Part shown: positions 10,755 to 20,300 of the stretch, in pieces
Layout: every line of letters starts with the position of its first letter
Numbering within the stretch: position 1 is the stretch's first letter
Origin: Acidobacteriota bacterium
GTDB lineage: Bacteria > Acidobacteriota > Thermoanaerobaculia > Thermoanaerobaculales > Thermoanaerobaculaceae
Reading direction: 5' to 3'
Length of the DNA: 27,268 bases
NCBI GenBank assembly: GCA_027458945.1
Contig: DAIDOU010000318.1
Span: forward strand, 1-27,268
Program-made: the position numbers and the translations under genes
The notes under the pieces: model-generated
What the model saw: only the letters and a program-made list of their open reading frames with translations
Databases searched by the model: none
What the model was told of the DNA's origin: nothing

Positions 10755-11860
10755 GGAAAACCCGCGTGGTAGCAGGGAGATCCCCGAATCTCCTGCCCGC
10801 GGTGACGCCGGGGGCCGTTGGTGTGCCGTTTCCAGACGTGAACCCCGCCAATCCAGACAAGGCGGACGCCGGCAGAGCCAGCACTCCCGATGCCGAGGCC
10901 GGGGCGGCGGGGGCGCCTGTTGCGTCGCTAACGGCGCGGGACACCGCATCCCCCGCGGCCGTCTACCTCGCGCGGCTCGGGCCCGGCAGCCAGCGTGCGA
11001 TGCGATGCGCGCTCGAGTCGGTCGCGCGCGCCTGCCGCGGCGGCGATCGGCCCAACATCGACCGGTTCGACTGGGCGGCCCTCAGCTACAGCGAGACTGC
11101 GGCTGTCCGAGCTGTGCTGCTGGCACGCCGGCTCGCACCCGCGACTGTGAATCGGGTCCTGACTGCCCTGCGTGGCGTCTTGCGCGAGGCCTGGCAGCTC
11201 GAGTTGATGCCCACTGAGCGCTACCTGCACGCCCGCGAGGTCCGGAACGTGCGGGCCGCCGCGCTCCCGCGCGGGCGGGCGATCGGTGAGGAGGAGATCG
11301 AGGCACTCCTAGCCGCGTGCGCCCGGGATCGTTCGCCGGCGGGCGCCCGGGACGCTGCGGCCGTGGCGGTGCTCTTCGGCTGTGGGCTTCGCCGTCAAGA
11401 GGCGATCGCACTCGATCTCGAACACCTCGATCTCGCCACCGGCACCGTGAAGGTCATCGCCGGCAAGGGGCGACGGGATCGAATCACCTTCCTGGGCGAC
11501 GAGCTTCGAGCGGTGGTGCGCTGGTGGGTGCGGACCCGGGGGCCGGCGCCGGGGCCGCTGCTCCTGCCGGTCCTCAGGGGCGGGCACATCGTGTTCCGGC
11601 GACTCACCGGCGATGCGGTCCGCCGGCTGCTCGCTCGGCGCGCATGGGCTGCAGGGGTGAAGACATTCACCCCGCACGACTGCCGGAGGACCTGCGCGAC
11701 GAGCTTACTTGCCGCTGGGGCTGACGTGCTGGTCGTGCAGCGGATGCTCGGCCACAGCGACCCCGCAACGACGCAGCGCTACGACAAGCGACCCGACGAA
11801 GAGAAACAACGGGCTGCGGGACTGCTCAGGGTGCGCTTCGTGTGCCCGGTGCAGGTGTGA
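10751..11860 (+). CDS. Second tyrosine recombinase, XerC/XerD-like
   Basis: The protein is 369 aa. After a low-complexity leader (1-60) comes a SAM-like core-binding domain (about 65-165) and a complete catalytic domain: Arg214 (CGLRRQE), Lys239 (GKGRR), His309 and Arg312 (TPHDCRR), His335 (LGHSD) and Tyr344 (QRYDKR). It matches the compact XerCD/integron-like group and lacks the arm-binding domain of the first integrase. The ATG at 10751 has GGAGG upstream. Sitting in mid-element next to the replication gene and far from both att sites, it is unlikely to be the att integrase. Resolution of replicated multimers or a second recombination target are plausible roles. Confidence 0.9.
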   Translation: MRKTRVVAGRSPNLLPAVTPGAVGVPFPDVNPANPDKADAGRASTPDAEAGAAGAPVASLTARDTASPAAVYLARLGPGSQRAMRCALESVARACRGGDRPNIDRFDWAALSYSETAAVRAVLLARRLAPATVNRVLTALRGVLREAWQLELMPTERYLHAREVRNVRAAALPRGRAIGEEEIEALLAACARDRSPAGARDAAAVAVLFGCGLRRQEAIALDLEHLDLATGTVKVIAGKGRRDRITFLGDELRAVVRWWVRTRGPAPGPLLLPVLRGGHIVFRRLTGDAVRRLLARRAWAAGVKTFTPHDCRRTCATSLLAAGADVLVVQRMLGHSDPATTQRYDKRPDEEKQRAAGLLRVRFVCPVQV

Positions 11861-11871
11861 GGGAGGGATTG

Positions 11872-14295
11872 ATGGGCGCCAACTGGGATCTCCTGTTCGA
11901 CCCCGCGTTCAAGGATCTGCCGGAGGAGGAGCGCCGGAAGGGATTTGCCGAGGTCGCCGGCGCGGATCCTGACTTTCGTAACCTGCCGCCAGAGGAGCAG
12001 GCGAAGGGCTTCGATGAGATCGTCCGGCCGTCGACGGGGCGGGGCCGCACGGTAGTTGACCCGCTCGCCCTACTACCACCGGGCGCCACGTTGGACCCTC
12101 CTGCGACGGGGCGGGGCCGCACGGTGGTAGACCCGCTCGCCCTACTACCGCCAGGCGCGACATTGGACCCTCCTGCGGAGGCGGCGCCGCCCCTGCCGCT
12201 GTTGGAACGGATGAAGCGAGGCGTTGGGCGCAGCTTCATGCAGGGCGCCGCCGATATCGCGAAACTGCCAGCGGGCGCGGTCTCTCTTGCGGAACAGGTC
12301 GCCACCGGGAAGCTGCAGCGCGGTCTCGGTGACCGGCTCGCTGGCGCGGCAACGACGGTCGGACGCGGGTTGTCCCATCCATTCGATGTTCTCGAGGAGG
12401 CGATCGCCAAGCCGAGCGTGCCGCCTCCCGAACCGCGTGAACCTGAAATCCCGTCACCGCCGGCACTCTTTCCGGACCTTGTTCGCCCACGGGAGATTCC
12501 TCCGCCCTACATGAAGCTCGGACAGACCCAGGTCACGGAGCCGATCCAGGAGCAGCTGAGGTCGATCGTCCCGCCAATCCTGGCAGCCGCACCGGAGGTG
12601 CCGCCGGCACGGACAGCCGCCGAAAAGGGCGTTGACATCGCCTCCGGCATCGTCGGTTCGATCCCGCCGACTCTCTTGAAGTATGCCGGCCCGTCGAAGT
12701 TCCTTGGGCCGGTCGCGGGCTTTGCGCTGACCGATGCTGCGGCGGCTGCGGCCGAGGGCCGCGACCCTCTGACCGCCGGCGTCCTCGGTGCGACGACCGG
12801 AAAGCTGATGGGCGTCGCGAACAAGCTCCCCTTCGTGTCCTCGATGATCGGAAACGGGTTGCTCCTCACCGGAATGGCTGCGGTCGAGGGCGAGCGCGAC
12901 CCGGCGCAACTCGGCGCGTCGTTCCTGACCGGGGCGATTATGCGCGCCTCCGGCGGCAAGCAGACCGTGGGCCAGGAAGCCCTCGACGCACTCGCCACCG
13001 GGCTGAAAGCACACGGCTACAGCGCCGAGCAAAGCGCGCCTGTAGTGGATGCGATGCGCAAGGGCAACACCTTGATCGCGGAGTGGAGGCTGCGTCGGCT
13101 TGTCGGATCCGGCCGGCCTGCGGAGCTCGGTCAACTTGCGGCAGAAGGGGCGAAGGTGACGAGGCCCGCGAGCGCCCCCGCCCCGGCGAGTGCCGAGATG
13201 AGGGCGTCGCCCGCGCGCCCGCCGGTGCTCGATCGGATTCGTGCGAACCGGGCGGCGGAGGCCCAGCCCGCGCGCGCAGCGGCGCCGGCCGATGCAGTCG
13301 CGCCCACCGAGACCTCTGCGGGACCGCTGTCGCGGTTCGACAGGGCCCGGGCCGCGATCGCCGCGAGGGTCTACCCTGAAGGCGAGACGCGCCGGCAGGA
13401 GGCCGAGCGCGCCGCCAACACCGACGCCCTGACCGGCCTGGCAAACCTCCGGGCGCTCAACGCCGCGCTCCCCACGGCCGAGGCCGACCCCGCGACCGCC
13501 GTGGTCGCCTTCGACCTCAACAACGCCGGCAAGGTCAACAAGACCCACAGCCAGGAGGCCGGCGATCAGGTGATCCGCGACGCGGCCGACGCGGTCCAGC
13601 AGGCCGCCGAGGAGCACGGCGTCGGCGGGCGCGTCTTCCGCCGCGGCGGCGATGAGATCGTGGCCCTGGTGCCGGCGGACCGCGCGGCGGCCATGCGTGA
13701 CCGCGCGGAGGCGCTGTTCGGCGAGCAGCGGTTCGAGGACGGCAAGGGCGGGGCCTACACGGTGTCGCTCACGGGCACCCATGGCGAGACGTTCAAGGCG
13801 GCGGACGCGGAGCTGCAGGCGCGCAAGGCGCAGCGCAAGGCCGCCCCCCCGGCCGAACCGGTGCCGGTCCAGCCGGCCGAGGTGGCTACGGGCGAACCGA
13901 CGCCGGTGCAGCAGCGCCAGCTCAGTTGGCTTGGCCTGCCACCGCAACCGGACAGCACCATGACGGCGGCGGAGGCGGCCGGCTTCCTCGCGAGCAAGCG
14001 CAACAGCGCCGAGGTGGCGCAGGTGGCGGCGTGGCGGCACCAGCTCGCGCCCGCCTGGCTGGCGGGCGAGGCGCGCACCAGGTGGGCGTGGGGCGACGAC
14101 GGGGTGCGCGAGGCCGCGTCGGCCGCCCCGCCGGAGGTTGGTGCGAAGACGGCGATGGAGGAGCTGCGGGACGCCGGCGCCCGAGCCCTGGGGCACCACC
14201 GCGCCACCGGCATGCCGAGCGGCCGGGCGGCCCGTATCGGTGTGCTGCCGCTCGCCGAGGGCGAGGCGCCGCTCCCGCGGCCGGTCCCGCTCTAG
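11872..14295 (+). CDS. Phage polyvalent protein with GGDEF-type cyclase domain
   Basis: The protein is 807 aa and starts at an ATG with a GGGAGGG site. Residues 4-50 hold two short repeats of the form F-x-LPxEExxKGFxE. Residues 55-102 are two 24-residue tandem repeats. Residues 255-345 are hydrophobic and Ala/Gly-rich and may contact membrane. Residues 518-640 form a GGDEF domain: DALTGLANLRAL (518-529), FDLNNAGKVNKTHSQEAGDQ and RRGGDEIVALVP with GGDEI at 592-596. The metal- and nucleotide-binding pattern is largely kept, so nucleotide cyclase activity is possible. The remaining C-terminus is unknown. Mosaic low-complexity linkers are typical of polyvalent proteins packaged with phage DNA. 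It is followed directly by the giant ORF, which shares a short linear motif with it. Confidence 0.8.
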   Translation: MGANWDLLFDPAFKDLPEEERRKGFAEVAGADPDFRNLPPEEQAKGFDEIVRPSTGRGRTVVDPLALLPPGATLDPPATGRGRTVVDPLALLPPGATLDPPAEAAPPLPLLERMKRGVGRSFMQGAADIAKLPAGAVSLAEQVATGKLQRGLGDRLAGAATTVGRGLSHPFDVLEEAIAKPSVPPPEPREPEIPSPPALFPDLVRPREIPPPYMKLGQTQVTEPIQEQLRSIVPPILAAAPEVPPARTAAEKGVDIASGIVGSIPPTLLKYAGPSKFLGPVAGFALTDAAAAAAEGRDPLTAGVLGATTGKLMGVANKLPFVSSMIGNGLLLTGMAAVEGERDPAQLGASFLTGAIMRASGGKQTVGQEALDALATGLKAHGYSAEQSAPVVDAMRKGNTLIAEWRLRRLVGSGRPAELGQLAAEGAKVTRPASAPAPASAEMRASPARPPVLDRIRANRAAEAQPARAAAPADAVAPTETSAGPLSRFDRARAAIAARVYPEGETRRQEAERAANTDALTGLANLRALNAALPTAEADPATAVVAFDLNNAGKVNKTHSQEAGDQVIRDAADAVQQAAEEHGVGGRVFRRGGDEIVALVPADRAAAMRDRAEALFGEQRFEDGKGGAYTVSLTGTHGETFKAADAELQARKAQRKAAPPAEPVPVQPAEVATGEPTPVQQRQLSWLGLPPQPDSTMTAAEAAGFLASKRNSAEVAQVAAWRHQLAPAWLAGEARTRWAWGDDGVREAASAAPPEVGAKTAMEELRDAGARALGHHRATGMPSGRAARIGVLPLAEGEAPLPRPVPL
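12034..12177 (+). repeat. 72-bp tandem duplication inside the GGDEF protein gene
   Basis: Two consecutive 72-bp units (12034-12105 and 12106-12177) encode the same 24 residues twice, beginning TGRGRTVVDPLALLPP. They differ at only a few silent or near-silent positions, so the duplication is fairly recent or kept by selection at the protein level. Confidence 0.9.
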
Positions 14296-14316
14296 CGCGC
14301 CGCGGCCGCCGCGGCC

Positions 14317-17300
14317 TTGCGAGCCCGCACCCCCGAACCTACATTGGCCGCGGAGGCCCCCGGTGGACGTGACCTGGATCGACGAGGACGGCAACGAGCA
14401 AATGGCCAGCGTCAACCTCAAGCTGCCGGTGCCACCGAAGCCGCCAACCCCGGAGCAACAGGCGGCGGCGATCGCGGAGAACAAGCGGTTCGCGGAGGAA
14501 CTGAGGGGGATCGTCGAGGCATCGAAGAGGCGATCGGCCGCGCAAAAGGCCGTCCGGTTGCTGATGGCTCGGTTGCCTTCGCCGAACCGACAGAATCCCT
14601 CCGACCTCAACTAGAAGCCGCCCGGGAGGTCCTCCGTGCCTTCCACCAGGAGGATCCTCTCCTGGTTCGCACCGATGAACCTTCCGGCCTGAACGGACTG
14701 ACCCTCCCGCCTCGGCGGAAGGGTGGCCGGCCACGGATCGCGTTCTTCACCGACTCGGAAGCGCCTCTCCACACCCTTGCCGGCCACGAGCTCATCGAGG
14801 CGATCAAGCTCGAGCGGCCGGAGCTGCTGGATCCTCTGCTCGAGGCGGTGCGGGAGGGCGTCGATCTCAAGGCGTGGCGAGGCCAGCGCTACCCGGGCAG
14901 GGTCAAAGGCCTGGACCTTCCGAAGGAGTTCCTGGCGGACTTTACTGGCGAGCAGCTGACCCGGCCGGCGTTCTGGGAGCGGCTGATGGAGAAGAGCCCG
15001 GAGGCCTTCCAGGAGGTCGCCAGTCGGTTCGTCGAGATCGTCAGCCGCATCCTTCGAGAGATCCTCCCCGAGTACCGGACCGAGCCGTTCGTGCGGGACC
15101 TCAAGGGCCTGCGCGACCAAGTCGCCGACATGCTGGCGCGGTACGAGCGCGAGGCGGCCCCGCCGGAGGTGCGCAAGGGCCGGCGCCTCGACCGCGTCCG
15201 GGAGGCCCTGGCGGAGCGGGCCTCCACCGCCGCCGCGAAGGAGGCCGACCCCGTCTGGAGGCTGCGCCAGCGCTTCCGGAACAAGCTGGTGCCACCCAAG
15301 GGCGAGACGGAGGACTGGGCGATCCCGTTCCCGTACCGCGGCAAGCGCGGCTCCTCGTCGAGCCTGCCGGCCGACACGGCGCTGCTCGAGGTCGACGATG
15401 CCATGGGCTGGAAGCGCGGCACGGCGACCATGGAGGACCTCAAGCGGATCCTCACTGGGCCGTACAAGGGACCCGCCCGCGAGGAGCCGACCGCGGCCGC
15501 GGAGCGCGCGATGGAGCGCGGTTCGATCCTCGAGCGGATGCACCAGGTCCTGGCCGAGGGCAAGGACGGCGAGGCGGAGTTCTCGCGGAGGTTGCCTGCG
15601 GGCGAACTGCGCCGAGCGTCCGATCAGGAGCTGGAGCGGGTGCACGACGAGGCGCTGAACGCCGGCCGCGTGGCCGAGAGCGATCGCATCCTGGCCGAGA
15701 TCCGCGAGCGAGCCCGCTTGCGGGAGCGTGGGATCCCGCGAACCCGAGCCGAGTTCGAGGCGGCCGCCGAACGGCCACCGCTCATGGAGCGCCTGCGCGC
15801 GCGGCGCGCGGGCACCCGGGCGGGATCCCCTCCGACGGGCGAGAGGCGCGTTGGTGATGCCCTGGCGGAGGAGCTGTACCGAAAGCCGTTCAACGACCTT
15901 ACCGATGCCGAGGCCGGCGACATCGAGACGGAAGCCCAGGCCCGCGGTTTCGATGCCTACGCGCCGCTCACGCCCGAGACTGAGAGGTCGCTGTTTGCGT
16001 TGCGCGCCGGCGGGAACCAGGACAGGGTCGTTGGGGCGGCCGGGGGTGCAGAAACGCCCGGCTTCCTGCAACGCCTGCGTGCGGGGCGCGCGGGCGAGGG
16101 CGAGGTAGCGCGTGCCGCCGCCGAGCGACCACCACTCCTGGAACGCCTGCACGCACAGCGCGCCGCCGAGAGCAAGGGAGCGCCTGCCATCGGCGAGGCG
16201 GCCCGAACTGTCTCCGGGGAGCCGGAGGCGGGGTTCTCGCGCCGGCGCCGGCGGGAATGGCCAGAGCCGGCCGAACCGGACCGGTTTGTCGCGGCGGCCT
16301 CCGGCAGTCGGAATCTCGGTGAGATCGGGGAGGATGCGGCGCGGGAGGTTGGCCGCTCCGCCGGGCCGATTCGCCTGCCACGCGAGGCCGATTCGCACAT
16401 CGACGAGCGGCACCGGGTGCAACTCGCGGAAGCGGGCTACCGGGGCCGGTTCGGACGTCGGCGGTTCGTGCGGGAGGTCGCGGACAGCTACGACGAGATC
16501 TACCGAGGACCGGAGGGGCGGTTGATCCTCGCCAAGCGGACGCCTGGAACCTCGGTTGCGTACGTGGAGCTGGCTCCGGATTTCACGGGCGATTACTGGT
16601 CGGTAAGGACGGCATTCGTCAGCAACCGCACGTTCCTGAAGAACAAGCCGTTGCTCTGGGAGCGCGCGCGAGGCGTTCGACCCTCACCGGCGGAGTTGAC
16701 CACGCCGGAGTTTACCGGATCCCCTGGCGCATTCTCGGGCCAGAGCAACAGCTCTACAGAGAACATCGCTCCGGAAGGGCCGCGTGTCAAGGGACCCGGC
16801 GAAGATGTGGGTTTCTCGCGGTGGCGCAACACCGAAGAACCCGCTCCGATCTGGTACTCGAAGCTCGAGCGCGCGATCGAGGAACGGATGCCGGCCTCGG
16901 CGTCGGCCGACCAGGTGAGGGGCATCCTGCGCTCGGCCGGGGTGAAGCCGGAGGAGGTCGAGTGGTCCGACCTCGAGGGCTACCTCGCCGGGCATCCGAA
17001 GGTGACGAAGACCGAGGTGCTCGACCACGTCCGGGGCAACCAGGTTGAGGTACACGAAGTCTGGAAGGGCCCCCAGGGGACGACGTCGCTGCTGTCCCCC
17101 GAGGAGCGGCAGGAGCTGGCGGCCCTCCACTGGCGTGAGCATCACCTCGGCGGACGGCTCTCGGCCGCCGAGTGGAACAGGATCGAGGATCTCGAGACGC
17201 GGAACTACGCCCCTGTGAAGAGTGGGCAAGCCAAGTTCGGGGGGTACACGCTACCGGGCGGGGAACGCTACCGCGAGCTGCTGTTGACGATGCCGCGCGC

Positions 17301-20300
17301 CGGAGAATCGAAGGGGACCCGGGCTGACCTGGTGAAAGCGCTGGAGCGCGCCGGTGTGGGACGGTTCGATGCCGAGCGGGAGGCCGACAACCTCGAGCGC
17401 GCGTGGGGCAATGAGCACTGGCACCGGGACGATCTTGAACCACAGGCGAAGGGTGTTCTCGCCAAGGCAAGGGCGCTCGGGGTCGAACCAGAGGCCAACG
17501 CGCACATTGAGGCGGTACTCGCGGATCGCGGGCAGTCGTACCGCTCCCCCCACTGGGACGAGCCAAACGTCCTCGCGCACGTTCGGTTCACCGATCGGGT
17601 CGACAAGGACGGGAAGCGGGTGTTGTTCGTCGAGGAGATTCAAAGCGACTGGCACCAACAGGGCCGCGAGCGGGGCTACCGGATGACCGCCTTGCCGCAA
17701 GGATACCGGGTCGAGCCAGTGACTGAGGGCGAGGTTGGCGGGTACGTGGTGAGAGCGGCTTCCGGTGAGGCGATCGACCAAGGGAAGACGCCGGAAGAGG
17801 CAAGCCAGCGGGCGATCGAGTTTCTCAACGGGCAGGGCCCCGATCGCAACATCTACGGCGGCCGCATCCCCAACGCTCCGTTCAAGAAGACGTGGCCAGA
17901 GTTCGCGTTCAAGCGCGTCCTGCGCTACGCCGCGGAGAACGGGTACGACCGCGTCGCCTGGACGACGGGCGAGCAGCAGGCAGAGCGGTACGACCTCTCG
18001 AAGCAAATCGCCAGAGTCACCTTCGACGACAACTCAACTGGTGGCCGGGGGCTTCCTGATCTGCAAGGGCCGCCAAAGTCGGGCGTGCTGACGGCGGTTG
18101 ATAGTCAAGGGAGGGAAGTCATCAGCGAGAGGGTCGAGCCCGGGGAAGTGGAGAACTACATCGGCAAGGACGCGGCGCGAAAGCTGTTTGAGAGGGAGGC
18201 GCGCGCGGCGGACCACGCAGGTCTTGGCGTCCGGCGGCGCGAGATTTCCGGCCTCGACCTGAAGGTCGGCGGGGAGGGGATGCGCGGGTTCTACGACGCG
18301 ATCCTTCCCTCCACGGTCAACAAGATCGTGAAGAGGTGGGGCGCGAGGGTTGGGGAGGCGGAGATCCCGGTTTCGAACGCACCCGGCCTAGAGAAGTATG
18401 AGGTGCGCTACGACACAGCTACCGGGTGGGAGGTGTTCGACAAGGAAACCCGGCGCAGGGTGAGAAAAGCGCATTCGCGGGAAGAGGCTCAGGAGATCGC
18501 CCGAACCTACGGCGCGAAGATGAGGGGCGTCGTCGTTCACTCCATTGACATCACTCCGGCCATGCGGGAGTCGGTTCTCGGCGAAGGGCAAGCGCTGTTC
18601 TCCCGCCGGCGGAGGCCGGAGGGACCGGCCCCGGACGAGGCGATGCGCCGGCGGGCGCGCGCCGTGGGCGTGACGGATGAGGCGATCGCCGCGCTGACCC
18701 CCGCACAGCGGGAGGTCCTCCTCAACAAGCTCGAGGGCCACGAAGCGGCGAAGCGCGATCTCTGGGCGCCGGATGAGGCACGGGCGCGCCGCGACGAGGA
18801 GCTGCGCCTCGAGGCCGACCGCCAGGAACGCGAGGCCGCCCCGGGCGTGCCGCCGGGCGGCGACCAGCGCGACCTGTTCGAGTCCGATGAGGCGCGGGCC
18901 CGGATGGCGGGCCGGCCCAACATGACCGGCAAGACGGCCAAGGTGCTCGGGCCGCACCCCTACGACTTCGCGCCGCCGCTCGCTGCGGGCCGTGAACCCC
19001 TCATCACCGGACGGCCCGACAACAGCGGTTTCGCGGAGATCGCGAAACGCTTCGGCCGCGGGACTGCCCGAGCGGCCCGCATGGCCGTTGAGATGGGGAA
19101 AACGGGTGAGATGTTCCTGCGCGGGGAAGCTGGCAGGGTCGGCGAGGAGTTCTACCAGCGTCAGGAGCGGGCAGCGGCGAAAGGTCGCCACTGGGCTACG
19201 GTCCAGCGTGACGCGATGGTGGTCGCGTACCGGGCACTCAAGCACTTGGACAAGGCGTGGGTGAAGAAACATTTCATGCAGGCGTTCGAAGAACGCAAGC
19301 CCATGCTCAACGCGCGCGTGCAGGCGTTTGCCGACGCGTGGCGCAAGGCAGAGACGTGGCTCGGGGAGAAGGCGGAAGAGGACGAAGTTGAGACGCTGGG
19401 CGACTGGAAACACGAGGAACCGGCGCTCTTCCGGAAGCACGACCCCGAGACGTACGTGCCGCACATCGCCACCGAGGAGGCCTTCGAGGCACTCACCAGA
19501 ATGAGCGGACCGCTGTACCTGGCGATGGCCGACTACGCGCGGATGAAGGGCAAGCCTGTTGACCAGATCTGGAAACTGGCGGGTCCGAAGTTCGCCATCA
19601 AGCGGCAGGGCTCCCTCGAGTACCGCCGGCTGATGGAGAACGCACCTTGGACGATCTCCGCGAACGGCAAGACCTACAAGCTGATCGAGACCGATCCCTC
19701 GGTGCTGTTCGAGCACGTGAACAGCTTCACCCGCCGGCTCGCCTTGATCGAGGAGTTCGGCCGCGCCGGTGCTGAGGAACGCACCTACCTCACGGAAGTG
19801 GTGCAACGGCTCATCGGTGCAGGTGCGAAACCCGAAGAGGCACAGGACTTCGTTGTCCGGATGTGGAACCGCTTGCAGGGCGCCCGGGAGCAAGACGATG
19901 CCCTTTCGGGCGGGAGGTCGGGGAAAGCTCTCAACCTCCTCAACTCCGTCACCGCGGGGCTGAACCTCACGGGTGCGACCGTGTCGAACCTCTTCGGCGG
20001 TTGGCATCCCATCTTCACGCGTTACGGGATGAAGAACGGCGCCGAAGGCATGTGGCACGCGGCGACGCACAGGATCTTCGGCGAGGGCGAACGCGGCCTC
20101 CGGATGATCGCCGACCTCAACAGCGAGGTCGCTCGCAACTTCGCCGTCACCGAAGACCTCGAAGGGCGTGTGGGCAAGGCAACCCGCGGCATTCTCAAGG
20201 GCCTGGGGTTCGAGTTGGTGAACGCGAAGATCAACCAGGCGACGGCGTTCGCCGCGGTGCGGGATCTGGCTGAACGCCTCGACGCCATCCGTGGCGGCGA

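Noticed and set aside
14522..14614. Programmed -1 frameshift site between the 83-aa ORF and the giant ORF
   Set aside because: No X XXY YYZ heptamer in the right frame; the only homopolymer is AAAA, where the P-site tRNA could not re-pair. Kept as a possible mutation instead.
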